From: an uncultured Candidatus Entotheonella sp.
Lineage (GTDB): Bacteria > Tectomicrobia > Entotheonellia > Entotheonellales > Entotheonellaceae
Assembly: GCA_951828535.1 (NCBI GenBank)
Contig: OX639990.1
Coordinates: 2,715,300 to 2,779,299, forward strand
DNA length: 64,000 nt
Reading direction: 5' to 3'
Position 1 is the stretch's first letter, and every line of letters starts with the position of its first letter. A program made the translations under genes and the position numbers. The notes below the pieces were generated by a model. It searched no databases, had not been told where the DNA came from, and worked only from the letters and a program-made list of their open reading frames with translations. Of this stretch, positions 10,877 through 19,011 are shown in pieces.

Positions 10877-11914
10877 ATGACGCAGCCAATTCTCCCACCC
10901 GGAAAGCTCCCCGCAGCATTGCTGGAGGAACTCCTGCGGCAGCAGGAACCACTCGTCGACCCGCGGCTGCTCATCGGCCCACGCCCCGGCGAGGACGCCG
11001 CGGTGATCGACTTTGGCGAGCGGCTGCTCATCGCCAAGTCCGACCCGATTACCTTCGCCACGGACGCCATCGGCTATTACGCCGTCAATGTCAACGCCAA
11101 CGACATCGCCAGCATGGGCGGCACGCCGCGCTGGTTCCTGGCCACCCTGCTGCTGCCGGAAAAGGGCACCACCCCGGACTTGGCGCGGGACATTTTTGCG
11201 CAGATACGCGGGGCATGCCGGGCTCTGCAGGTGACGCTCGTCGGCGGGCATACGGAGATTACGCTGGGACTGGACCGCCCGCTCGTCTGCGGCCACATGC
11301 TGGGGGAGACGACGCGCCAAAACTTGGTCACCAGCGCCGGGGCACAAGTCGGCGACGCCGTCCTGCTCACCAAAGGCTACCCGTTGGAAGGCAGCGCCAT
11401 CATTGCCCGCGAACGGGCGGCGCAACTGACGGATCAGGGATTCGCCGCGGACGACATCGCCCGCTGGCAGGGGCTGCTGTTCGATCCGGGAATCAGCGTG
11501 GTCAGGGACGCCGCCGTGCTGCAACAGGTGGTTGAGGTGCACGCCCTGCACGACCCGACCGAGGGCGGCGTGGCGACCGGCCTGCGGGAGTTGGCTGGCG
11601 CTTCCAGCGTCGGGTTGCGCCTGCAAGCCGATCAACTGCCGCTGCTGCCGGAAGGCCGCATACTTTGCGACGCCTTCGGACTCGACCCCCTGGGTGTTAT
11701 CGCCTCCGGCGCCCTGCTGGCTACTGTGCCGGCGGCGCAAGCCGCCAGGGCCGTACAAGCCTGCGACGCCGCGGGTATCGTCTGCTATGACATCGGCAGG
11801 GTCGTAGCGCCCGACGAAGGCTTGCTCTTATGCAACCAGGACACCGCACGGCCCTTGCCAGCCTTCGTGCGCGACGAAATTGTCAAGCTGTTTGAGGCGG
11901 AGGGAGTCGAGTAG
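10877..11914 (+). CDS. AIR synthase-related protein, HypE-like
   Basis: A 345-residue member of the PurM/ThiL/HypE/SelD ATP-binding superfamily. Visible features are GPRPGEDAAVIDFG near the N-terminus, NVNANDIASMGGTPRWFL, VGGHTEIT and HDPTEGGVATGLREL, which match HypE best. HypE dehydrates a C-terminal thiocarboxamide to the nitrile ligand of NiFe hydrogenase, but this protein ends in EAEGVE and lacks the C-terminal cysteine required for that, and no hyp or hydrogenase genes are nearby. It therefore belongs to the stand-alone HypE-like group of unknown function. Start is the ATG at 10877 after AGAAAGAAGAG. Confidence 0.8.
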   Translation: MTQPILPPGKLPAALLEELLRQQEPLVDPRLLIGPRPGEDAAVIDFGERLLIAKSDPITFATDAIGYYAVNVNANDIASMGGTPRWFLATLLLPEKGTTPDLARDIFAQIRGACRALQVTLVGGHTEITLGLDRPLVCGHMLGETTRQNLVTSAGAQVGDAVLLTKGYPLEGSAIIARERAAQLTDQGFAADDIARWQGLLFDPGISVVRDAAVLQQVVEVHALHDPTEGGVATGLRELAGASSVGLRLQADQLPLLPEGRILCDAFGLDPLGVIASGALLATVPAAQAARAVQACDAAGIVCYDIGRVVAPDEGLLLCNQDTARPLPAFVRDEIVKLFEAEGVE

Positions 11915-12063
11915 TCCCTCTTCTTGGGGGCAAGTCCACGCAGTCGCTTGTCCGGGCACCGGGCCGTCCCTATAATGGCCAGCCGCTCAATGGCTTCACA
12001 CCACCGCAGCACCGGGTTTCAACCAGCCGGTTAACCGCGCCACAGAGAAAGAAGGGACCAGCC

Positions 12064-12405
12064 ATGTACGCAATCTTCGTGACCATTAAGATCAAGCCGG
12101 GATTTTCAGAGCAGTTCAAGGAGGCCAGCTTGGGGGATGCCCAAGGGTCGGTGCGCGATGAGCCCGGCTGCCTGCGGTTCGACATTCACCAGAGCCCGTC
12201 CGACCCCGATACGTTCTATCTGTATGAGGTGTACGCAACGCAGGACGACCATCTGACCGCCCACCGCAGCGCGCCGCACTACATTAAATGGCGGGAGACC
12301 GTGCAAGACTGGTTTGACGGCGATACGCAGGCCATCCCAATGAATACCGTCTTCCCCTCCGACGCCGGCTGGCGGCAGCAAAAGCCGCATTTGGTCAACT
12401 GGTAG
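12064..12405 (+). CDS. Antibiotic biosynthesis monooxygenase (ABM) domain protein, YgiN-like
   Basis: A 113-residue single-domain ferredoxin-like fold protein. FVTIKIKPGFSEQFKEA, EPGCLRFDIHQSPSDPDTFYLYEVYATQDD and HRSAPHYIKW are the standard strands and helix of the ABM family, whose members include quinol monooxygenase YgiN and the autoinducer-degrading LsrG. The substrate cannot be told from sequence. ATG follows GAAGGGA. It stands alone between the HypE-like gene and a repeat. Confidence 0.85.
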   Translation: MYAIFVTIKIKPGFSEQFKEASLGDAQGSVRDEPGCLRFDIHQSPSDPDTFYLYEVYATQDDHLTAHRSAPHYIKWRETVQDWFDGDTQAIPMNTVFPSDAGWRQQKPHLVNW

Positions 12406-12430
12406 GCGGAATCGGCGAAGGTGGGCGGGA

Positions 12431-12470
12431 CTTCCCCCTCACCCCAACCCTCTCCCGTCAGGGGAGAAGG
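12431..12470 (-). repeat. Dispersed hairpin repeat, CTCTCCC family, copy 2
   Basis: TTCCCCCTCACCCCAACCC followed by TCTCCCGTCAGGGGAGA, the reverse orientation of the copy at 5115. It lies between the convergent ABM gene and pncC and may help terminate both. Confidence 0.75.
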
Positions 12471-12512
12471 CGTAGCGGTTTCCCCGCCCAGGTAGAGGGC
12501 CACGGAAACGCT

Positions 12513-12995
12513 CTAGCCAGAGGCCGCCGGCAGATGGCGGCCGAGCAAGTCCAGGACGGCCTGCGCCGCCTGACGCTTGTTGCCGTCGCGGTCGGCCGCG
12601 TCCGCCTGAATGCGTTCCGCCACGTCAAGACCGTCGGGGCCGGCCACCGCCACATAAAAGGTGCCGATGGGCACGCCGGGCTGACCGCCGGCCGGACCGG
12701 CCACCCCCGTCACCGACAGGCCATAGTCGGTGCCCGTCAGATCGCGCACGCCCCTGGCCATGGCGCTCGCCACCTCGGGACTGACGCTGCCCTTGGCGGC
12801 GTACAGGTCGTCGGGCACGCCCAGGATGCTCTGCTTGAGGCCGCCGGTGTAGGCAATAACGCCGCCGGGAAAGTACTTCGAGCTGCCCGGCACCGTGCTC
12901 AGCAGGTAGCCGACCAGTCCACAGGTATCGGCTTCCGCCACCGACACCCGTCTGCCCTGAGCCAGTAATCGCTTGGCGATTTCGTCTACGGTCAT
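12513..12995 (-). CDS. pncC: CinA C-terminal-type nicotinamide-nucleotide amidohydrolase PncC
   Basis: A 160-residue stand-alone CinA C-terminal domain, which deamidates NMN to nicotinic acid mononucleotide in pyridine nucleotide recycling. Family motifs are VAEADTCGLVGYLLSTVPGSS, GGVIAYTGGLKQSILGV and SVTGVAGPAGGQPGVPIGTF. The usual motif is AESCTGG; here it reads AEADTCG, so the catalytic serine and neighbouring positions differ and activity should not be assumed. ATG at 12995 follows AAAGGAG; a longer frame to 13097 lacks such support. It is the last gene after etfB-etfA on the same strand. Confidence 0.8.
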   Translation of the reverse strand: MTVDEIAKRLLAQGRRVSVAEADTCGLVGYLLSTVPGSSKYFPGGVIAYTGGLKQSILGVPDDLYAAKGSVSPEVASAMARGVRDLTGTDYGLSVTGVAGPAGGQPGVPIGTFYVAVAGPDGLDVAERIQADAADRDGNKRQAAQAVLDLLGRHLPAASG

Positions 12996-13106
12996 GATCG
13001 GTCTCCTTTGCGGTGTTCTCGGAAGGGTGGGTTGACGGGATGGATTGAAATCCGCCGGCGCGCCCGTCAAGGCGGGAAGGCTGGGGCACGCCGGCAAAAA
13101 ACGGCG

Positions 13107-14102
13107 CTAGCCAAGCAGCTCGGCGCATTTGGCCTGGAAGGCCGGGATGACCTTCTTGTAATCGCCCACGATGCCGATGTTGGCGCGCTGGTAGATCGGG
13201 GCGTCGGGGTCGCGGTTCACCGCCACGATGGTTTTCGAATAGCCGCAGCCCGCCATGTGCTGCGCCGCCCCGGAGATGGCGCAGGCGACGTACAGCTTCG
13301 GGCTGACGATCTTGCCGGTCAGGCCCACCTGCAGTTGCGTGGGCACCCAGCCCTCGTCCACCGCGGCGCGCGAGGCGCCGATGGTGCCGCCCAGCGATTT
13401 GGCGCAGGGCTCTAGGATGGCGTAGAAATCGTCCGGTCCCTTCAGGCCGCGACCGCCAGAGATGACGATATCGGCGTCTTCCAGCCGCACGCCTTCGGAT
13501 TCGGCCTTGACGCGCTCAACAACGGTCACCGGCAGCGAAGCGGCGTCTACCGACACGTCAACGGCAATGATTTCGCCCTGTCGTCCGGTGTCCGGCTCGG
13601 CGGCCGGCATCGTTTTGGCCCGCACCGTGGCCATTTGCGGCCGCGTCTTCTCGATTACCACGGTCGCCATGGCATTGCCGCCCGACACCGGACGGGTCGC
13701 CTCCAGCAGGCGCGTCCCGGCGTCGATGGTCAGGTCGACGCAGTCCGAGGCCAAGCCGGTGCGCAGCCGGAACGCCAGCCGCGGTCCGAGGTCGCGGCCG
13801 TTGTCGCTCATCCCCACCAGCAGAACCTCCGGCTCCGCCTGTTCGGCAATCTGTCCCAGCACCGTGCAATACGACGCCGTCTGGTAGGTCTGCAGCACGT
13901 CCGCGTCCGCCACGTAAACGCGGTCGGCGCCGTGCGCGATGGCTTCCTGGGCCGCGTCGCCGACGCCGCAGCCGACCACCGCGGCGATCAGCGGCTCACC
14001 GAGCGCATCGGCAAGACGGCGCCCGACCCCGCACATCTCCTTGGCAATCGGCGCCAGCGCGGCGCCGCTCGTTTCCGCGAAAATCATCACGCCCTGGGTC
14101 AT
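13107..14102 (-). CDS. etfA: Electron transfer flavoprotein alpha subunit
   Basis: Large ETF subunit (331 residues), which binds FAD and passes electrons from dehydrogenases to ETF-quinone oxidoreductase. The FAD-binding C-terminal domain is clear: [59 protein letters not shown], and [23 protein letters not shown] at 14102 follows GGAGG. It follows etfB by 43 bases, forming the heterodimer operon. Confidence 0.96.
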   Translation of the reverse strand: MTQGVMIFAETSGAALAPIAKEMCGVGRRLADALGEPLIAAVVGCGVGDAAQEAIAHGADRVYVADADVLQTYQTASYCTVLGQIAEQAEPEVLLVGMSDNGRDLGPRLAFRLRTGLASDCVDLTIDAGTRLLEATRPVSGGNAMATVVIEKTRPQMATVRAKTMPAAEPDTGRQGEIIAVDVSVDAASLPVTVVERVKAESEGVRLEDADIVISGGRGLKGPDDFYAILEPCAKSLGGTIGASRAAVDEGWVPTQLQVGLTGKIVSPKLYVACAISGAAQHMAGCGYSKTIVAVNRDPDAPIYQRANIGIVGDYKKVIPAFQAKCAELLG

Positions 14103-14145
14103 GCTTCTGTCCTCCGTCGTCCGGTTTTATGAGGCGTCCCGGTGT

Positions 14146-14946
14146 TTAGATGATCTTCAACTCCCGCAACCGCAGGGCCAGATTCGCGCCCATCTCCTCC
14201 GGCGTTTCGCCGGCGATGAACTCGCAGTCGCCGTCAAAGCTCGGCACGTACAGCTTGCTGACACGGGTCAGCGCGCCGGCGCTGCCGACCTGCGCGGCAT
14301 CCACCCCCAACTCCGCCGCGTCCCAGACAGGGATTTGCTTCTTGCCCGCCGTCATGATGCCCTTCAGCGTCGGGTAGCGCGGCTTGTTGGCCTCATTGCT
14401 CACCGTCACCACGCACGGCCCGTGAATGTCCAGCACCTCGTAGCCGTCCTCAAGGATGCGCTCGACGCGCACCGTATCGCCTTGCAACGCTACCTTCTGC
14501 ACCGCGGTCACGCTCGGCAGCCCGAGCAGCTCGGCGATGCCGGAGGGCACCTGCGACTGGTCCCAGTCCGATGCCTGACGCCCGCACAGGATCAGCCCGT
14601 ACGAGCCGATTTTCTCGATGGCGCGCGCCAACACGTAGGCCGTCGAGGCGGCGTCGGCGTCCGCAAACGATTCATCCTGCAACAGGATGCCCTCGTCCAC
14701 CCCCATTGCCATGGCCTGTTTGAGGGCGCGGGTGGCACCCGTCTCGCCCATCGACACCGCGACCACCTTACCGCCTGCCGCCTCCTTAAGCTGCAGCGCC
14801 GCTTCAATGGCGTTTTCGTCGTACCCGTTAATGACCGGATCGATGTTGGGCGGGTTGAGAATCTTCATCCCCGACTCGTCAATCCGAAACGTCTCTTTGG
14901 GCGCTTCCGGGTCCGGCACCTGCTTGAGGGTCACAATAATGTCCAC
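14146..14946 (-). CDS. etfB: Electron transfer flavoprotein beta subunit
   Basis: Small ETF subunit (266 residues), AMP-binding partner of EtfA. IIVTLKQVPDPEAPKETFR at the N-terminus and LILCGRQASDWDQSQVPSGIAELLG in the middle are diagnostic. The start is the GTG at 14946-14944, 7-8 bases after GGAGGAG; an earlier in-frame GTG precedes that ribosome site and is unlikely. No acyl-CoA dehydrogenase or ETF-QO is adjacent. Confidence 0.96.
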   Translation of the reverse strand: MDIIVTLKQVPDPEAPKETFRIDESGMKILNPPNIDPVINGYDENAIEAALQLKEAAGGKVVAVSMGETGATRALKQAMAMGVDEGILLQDESFADADAASTAYVLARAIEKIGSYGLILCGRQASDWDQSQVPSGIAELLGLPSVTAVQKVALQGDTVRVERILEDGYEVLDIHGPCVVTVSNEANKPRYPTLKGIMTAGKKQIPVWDAAELGVDAAQVGSAGALTRVSKLYVPSFDGDCEFIAGETPEEMGANLALRLRELKII

Positions 14947-15042
14947 GTTCTTCTCTCCTCCAAAACACACAAACCGCGCGAAGCGGCCTAACCGGAAAAT
15001 AGCCCCCTGCCTACCAAGGGGAAATACTCGCCTGTAGCGGGC

Positions 15043-16311
15043 TCAGGCACCGGGCAGCAGGCGGTAGTAGCGCCGCTTGCCCAGCCGAACCAGGATGCCC
15101 GCCGGCGGCACCTCGGCGCGGGCCTCGGTATCCTTCACCGGCGTCTGTTCAATGTAAAAGCCGCCTTGGCGCATCAGGCGGCGCGCTTCGGCTTTCGACG
15201 GGCTCAATTCGAGGCCGGCGCACAGGTCGACCCACGTCGTCCCCAGCAGATGCGGCGGCACGATCACTTCCGGCACCTCGTCCGGCGCTTGCTGGCGCTG
15301 CACGACACGCTGAAACGTTTCCGCTGCCTCGCCCGCCGCCGCCTCGCCGTGATACTGCCGTACCAGGTCGAAAGCCAGCCGCTTCTTTACCTCCATCGGG
15401 TTGGCACCGTCTTGCAGTTGCTGCACCTCGGTGTCAATGGCATCGGCGTCCAGCGAGCTGGCGAGTTCCAGGTATGCCGGAATGTGCGCGTCGGCCATGC
15501 GCATCGTTTTGCCGTACATGTCGAACGGCGCGTCGTGCACATTGATGACGTTACCATAGCTCTTCGACATCTTGCGCCCGTCGGTGCCGATGAGCAGCGG
15601 ATTGGTCAGCATGACGTGCGGCTTATCGCCGAAGTGCTCCTGAATCGCGCGCCCGGCCAGCATGTTGAAATGCTGGTCGTAGCCGCCTACCTGCACGTCG
15701 CACTTCAGCATGTAGGCGTCGTAGCCCTGCATCAGCGCGTACAGCGATTCGTGGAAGCGCAGCGACTCGCCCTGCTCCATACGACGCTGGAAATCGCGGC
15801 GGGCGACGATCTGCTTCATCGGAAAGATGCTAGCCAACTCGATGATGTCGGCGAAGGAGAGCTTTCCCAGCCAATCGCCGTTGTGACGCACCTCGGTCCT
15901 GGAGGGGTCCAGGATGCGGTAGGCCTGCTCGGTATAGCTGCCGGCCAGCTCCAGCACGTGCTCGTGTGTCAGGCGCTTGCGCTCGCTCGTCTGCTCGCTG
16001 GGATCGCCGATGGTGGCCGTGTAATCGCCGACCAGAAAGACCACCTGGTGGCCCTGGTCCTGGAACCTGCGCAGTTTTTGCAGGGGGACGAAGTGCCCGA
16101 CGTGGAGTTCGGTGCTGGTGGGATCGACGCCCAGATACACGCGCAGCGGCCGGCCAAGCCGCAGCTTGTCGCGCAGCTCGGCCTGCATGCGGCTGCGCAA
16201 CTCGCCGCCCTCGGGCACCTCGGCGCCCCAGTAATCGGCCTCATCGGCAAAGCGGGTGCCGCGCATCAACAGATCGACCTGGGCTTCCACAGACATGCCT
16301 TCTTGTGCCAC
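15043..16311 (-). CDS. tyrS: Tyrosyl-tRNA synthetase
   Basis: Class I synthetase charging tRNA-Tyr, 422 residues. HVGH lies at residues 70-73 and KMSKS at 247-251; a C-terminal S4-like RNA-binding segment (SKAEARRLMRQGGFYIE) follows. The sequence GVDPTSTELHVGHFVPL and the KMSKS context place it in the second TyrS type (TyrZ-like) rather than the E. coli TyrS type. The start is uncertain: GTG at 16311 or ATG at 16296; neither has a strong ribosome site. Confidence 0.95.
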   Translation of the reverse strand: MAQEGMSVEAQVDLLMRGTRFADEADYWGAEVPEGGELRSRMQAELRDKLRLGRPLRVYLGVDPTSTELHVGHFVPLQKLRRFQDQGHQVVFLVGDYTATIGDPSEQTSERKRLTHEHVLELAGSYTEQAYRILDPSRTEVRHNGDWLGKLSFADIIELASIFPMKQIVARRDFQRRMEQGESLRFHESLYALMQGYDAYMLKCDVQVGGYDQHFNMLAGRAIQEHFGDKPHVMLTNPLLIGTDGRKMSKSYGNVINVHDAPFDMYGKTMRMADAHIPAYLELASSLDADAIDTEVQQLQDGANPMEVKKRLAFDLVRQYHGEAAAGEAAETFQRVVQRQQAPDEVPEVIVPPHLLGTTWVDLCAGLELSPSKAEARRLMRQGGFYIEQTPVKDTEARAEVPPAGILVRLGKRRYYRLLPGA

Positions 16312-16396
16312 AGTATGAGTTCCGTTATCGAAGGGTTAAATGCGCGCCAAGGACCGGACGGGCGCGCTGCTGAGGCATGATGATACGGTAGAGTCT

Positions 16397-16427
16397 ATTA
16401 TAAGTCGGCAGCCGTGAGAAGTGCCAA
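16397..16427 (-). promoter_or_regulatory. Promoter of tyrS
   Basis: Minus strand TTGGCA (16427-16422), 19-base spacer, perfect TATAAT (16402-16397), about 85 bases before the tyrS start. The spacer is long but the -10 box is ideal. No T-box or other leader structure is obvious. Confidence 0.6.
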
Positions 16428-16466
16428 CGCCGCCGCCCGTCAAGCTCCGCGCCGGTGGGTTTGGTC

Positions 16467-16496
16467 TTGACCGCCGGGACGATGCGGGCTTACAAC
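16467..16496 (+). promoter_or_regulatory. Candidate promoter of the holin-like gene
   Basis: TTGACC (16467-16472), 18 bases, TACAAC (16491-16496), 47 bases before the ATG at 16543. It is back to back with the tyrS promoter and could also drive the ATPase-DUF4276 pair downstream. Confidence 0.5.
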
Positions 16497-16542
16497 ATCG
16501 AATGGCTTCCCCGATGTCCACCTCTCGCCACGGGAGTTGAGG

Positions 16543-16881
16543 ATGATACGCTGGCTCATTTACCTGCTTCTGTCCGCCGGTTCACTCGCCGTCATCGCAA
16601 GGTTCCTGCCGGGCTTCCACCTGCGCCATTTCGGCCACGCCCTGCTCGCTGCCGTCGTCTATGGCGTGTTGCAAACCCTGCTGTCGGGCATTCTCAGTTT
16701 CGTCGCCTTCATCCCGATGCTGCTCACCTTCGGGCTGTTCGTCTTCGTGATCAACGCCTTCCTGTTGTTCCTCACCGACAAGCTGCTCGAGGGTTTCGAA
16801 ATCGAGAGCCTGACCACCACGCTGATCGGTGCCGTGGCCCTGACGGTGCTGAACGGTTTCTGGCGGTTTCTGCTTTATTGA
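16543..16881 (+). CDS. Phage holin family 4 (DUF360-like) membrane protein
   Basis: A 112-residue protein with about four membrane helices: residues 3-20, 30-50, 52-75 and 88-110. FLPGFHLRHFGHALLAAVVYGVLQ and the FLTDKLLEGFEIESLTTTLIGA segment match the YvlD-type membrane protein family, named for weak similarity to phage holins but widespread as a chromosomal gene. No lysis gene is adjacent, so a prophage origin is not supported. ATG at 16543 follows GGGAG; a TTG at 16537 is closer to the ribosome site and less likely. Confidence 0.8.
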   Translation: MIRWLIYLLLSAGSLAVIARFLPGFHLRHFGHALLAAVVYGVLQTLLSGILSFVAFIPMLLTFGLFVFVINAFLLFLTDKLLEGFEIESLTTTLIGAVALTVLNGFWRFLLY

Positions 16882-16903
16882 TCGATGGGAAGGGCGACGC
16901 TTG

Positions 16904-17017
16904 GTGCGGACAAAGGAAGCAGCTTGGCACGCCATTATCGACAACTTGGAGGGGCTCGGGTTGGGGAACGATGCGGAAGAAAGACGTCTTGAAACGCACG
17001 GAGGCAGTGTGAGATGA
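16904..17017 (+). CDS. Short ORF leading into the ATPase-DUF4276 module (uncertain)
   Basis: A 37-codon frame starting with GTG (16904) or TTG (16901) and ending at a TGA that overlaps the ATPase start codon as ATGA. It encodes an amphipathic-looking stretch, [19 protein letters not shown], then [18 protein letters not shown] precedes the TTG. The ribosome site for the ATPase lies inside its last codons. It may be a small leader or antitoxin-like gene, the tail of a lost upstream gene, or chance. Confidence 0.3.
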   Translation: MRTKEAAWHAIIDNLEGLGLGNDAEERRLETHGGSVR

Positions 17018-18258
17018 CTCAAATAGTCTTGCCAAACGGCGCACCGCCACGAATCGAATACCTGAAGGTGCGAAATTTTCGTGCTTTGCAAGAGGTCGAG
17101 TTCAGAAACTTGACGCCGATGACGGTGCTGCTCGGCCCGAACGGTAGCGGAAAGTCCACAGTGTTCGACGTGTTCGCGTTTCTTGCGGAATGCTTTGAGA
17201 TCGGCCTGCGGCGTGCCTGGGACCGGCGCGGAAGGGCCAGGGAGCTCAAGACCCGCGGCGCCGAAGGCGCGGTGACGATCGAGATCAAATACCGCGAACG
17301 ACCGAAGACGCCCCTGATTACCTACCATCTGGCTGTCGATGAGCCGGCAGGGGCGCCGGTGGTCGTTCGTGAATCGCTGAGTTGGAAGCGACAAAGCTAC
17401 GGAGCACCGTTCCGTTTTCTCGAGTATCAGCGCGGCCAAGGCCAGGCCGCCAGCGGCGAGGCGCCGGATGCGGAAGACCAACGGGTTGATATTCCGCTCA
17501 AATCGTCCGATCTGCTTGCGGTCAACGCCCTGGGTCAATTTCAGGAACATCCGCGCGTGGCGGCTCTGCGCGATTTCATCATGGGCTGGCACGTGTCCTA
17601 TCTTTCTGCTGAAAGCGCCCGCGGCCTACAAGAAGCGGGACCGCATGAACGGCTGACGAGAACCGGCGACAATCTCGCCAACGTCATCCAATACCTGGCT
17701 GAGCAATATCCAGAGCGGCTTGAGCGTATTTTTCACGCGTTACGCGCACGCGTACCTCGTATCGAACGCGTGCTGGCCGAAACCATGCAGGACGGTCGGC
17801 TACTGCTACAGATAAAAGATGCCCCCTTCAGTCATCCCGTGTTGGCCCGTTTCGCCTCCGACGGCACCCTGAAGATGCTGGCCTACCTGGTGCTGCTGTA
17901 CGATCCGGAACCGCCGCCCTTCGTCGGTATCGAAGAGCCGGAGAATTTTCTGCACCCGCGGCTGCTGCACGGACTGGCTGAGGAATGTCGCGAGGCCAGC
18001 GCGCGCACCCAATTACTCGTCACCACCCATTCCCCCTTCTTTATTGATGCGCTGCGACTCAACGAGGTGCGCGTCCTATGGCGCGACGAGAACGGCCACA
18101 CGCGAACGCGGTGCGTCAAGGACATGAACGGCGTACCCGAATTCGTAGAGGCTGGCGCACAACTCGGTGATTTGTGGATGGAGGGCCAATTCCGGGTAGG
18201 TGACCCACTGACCGACCACGGCGCCCCGACGGTCGGTTTTGGTGGGGACAGAATATGA
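17014..18258 (+). CDS. AAA ATPase of the AAA_21/OLD-like type, first gene of a two-gene module
   Basis: A 414-residue ABC/SMC-type ATPase without transmembrane segments. The Walker A motif GPNGSGKST is at 41-49, directly after the [14 protein letters not shown]-terminal strand typical of RecF/OLD-like ATPases. A signature-like segment [16 protein letters not shown] precedes Walker B ([12 protein letters not shown], Glu307-Glu308), and the H-loop TTHS lies at 337-340. OLD nucleases carry a TOPRIM domain after this core, but this protein ends soon after it. The downstream gene overlaps by ATGA and may supply the missing effector, as in other ATPase-TOPRIM defence pairs. Defence function is inferred, not shown. 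Confidence 0.85.
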   Translation: MTQIVLPNGAPPRIEYLKVRNFRALQEVEFRNLTPMTVLLGPNGSGKSTVFDVFAFLAECFEIGLRRAWDRRGRARELKTRGAEGAVTIEIKYRERPKTPLITYHLAVDEPAGAPVVVRESLSWKRQSYGAPFRFLEYQRGQGQAASGEAPDAEDQRVDIPLKSSDLLAVNALGQFQEHPRVAALRDFIMGWHVSYLSAESARGLQEAGPHERLTRTGDNLANVIQYLAEQYPERLERIFHALRARVPRIERVLAETMQDGRLLLQIKDAPFSHPVLARFASDGTLKMLAYLVLLYDPEPPPFVGIEEPENFLHPRLLHGLAEECREASARTQLLVTTHSPFFIDALRLNEVRVLWRDENGHTRTRCVKDMNGVPEFVEAGAQLGDLWMEGQFRVGDPLTDHGAPTVGFGGDRI

Positions 18259-18872
18259 GGACGCGGCACCTGGAGGTACTAACCGAGGAGCGTTCAATGG
18301 AGGTGTTTCTGCAAACCCTGTTGCCGCGCCTATTGCCCGAGGACTCGACGTTTACAATCCATGTCTTTCGAGGCAAGCACGACCTGTTGAGAAAGCTGCA
18401 GGATCGGCTGCATGGCTATACTGGCTGGATACCTGAGAGCTGCCGGGTTGTGGTGGTGATCGACCGCGACAACAACGACTGCCGGGCACTGAAAGAACCA
18501 CTCGAAGCCGCGGCGGCAGCGTCGGGTCTGGTTACGCGTTCGCAGGCAGGCGGCGGTCCTTGGCAAGTGGTCAATCGCATTGCCATCGAGGAATTGGAGG
18601 CGTGGTATTTCGGCGACTGGAAAGCCGTGTGCAGTGCCTATCCGCGCGTATCGCCGAACATTCCGAACCAAGCTCACTACCGCGACCCCGACACGATCCG
18701 GGGCGGCACCTGGGAAGCATTTGAGCGAATCATGAAGAGGCACGGGTACTTCAGGGGAGGATTGGGCAAGGTACAAGCGGCAAGCGCTGTCGCCAAAGGC
18801 ATTGACCCGGCACGCAGCCGCTCGAACAGTTTCAGAGTATTCCATCACGCCATCGTGGAAGCGACCGCATGA
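18255..18872 (+). CDS. DUF4276 family protein, partner of the ATPase
   Basis: A 205-residue DUF4276 protein. Acidic residues are arranged as in TOPRIM-like folds: Glu11, Glu12 and Glu16 in [10 protein letters not shown], then [12 protein letters not shown] with Asp70, Asp72 and Asp75. A conserved FRGKHDLL segment lies between them and [11 protein letters not shown] follows. DUF4276 genes are known next to AAA ATPases in many bacteria; I expect a metal-dependent nuclease or phosphotransfer role, but this is inference. Start ATG overlaps the ATPase stop by four bases, so the two are translationally coupled. Confidence 0.82.
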   Translation: MRTRHLEVLTEERSMEVFLQTLLPRLLPEDSTFTIHVFRGKHDLLRKLQDRLHGYTGWIPESCRVVVVIDRDNNDCRALKEPLEAAAAASGLVTRSQAGGGPWQVVNRIAIEELEAWYFGDWKAVCSAYPRVSPNIPNQAHYRDPDTIRGGTWEAFERIMKRHGYFRGGLGKVQAASAVAKGIDPARSRSNSFRVFHHAIVEATA

Positions 18873-18953
18873 ACGATACCCCGGACCGCGACCGGCACGG
18901 CGACGCCGCAACCCGGCGGGACCGGAATAATGAATGAACAGCGCGTTGTCCCG

Positions 18954-18982
18954 TTGACTGAGGCGATGGGTCGGCATACTCT
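18954..18982 (+). promoter_or_regulatory. Promoter of the Ldh-type dehydrogenase gene
   Basis: TTGACT (18954-18959), 17-base spacer, TACTCT (18977-18982), 29 bases before the ATG at 19012, with GGAG between. The spacing is ideal and the boxes differ from consensus at few positions. Confidence 0.6.
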
Positions 18983-19011
18983 TCACACCTCCAACCACAG
19001 GGAGCAACCCA

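Noticed and set aside
10877-11914. Genuine HypE of NiFe hydrogenase maturation
   Set aside because: The required C-terminal cysteine is missing and no other hyp genes are present.
16543-16881. Prophage lysis gene (holin)
   Set aside because: The family name suggests a holin, but there are no endolysin, structural or integrase genes around it, and the family is widespread in chromosomes.
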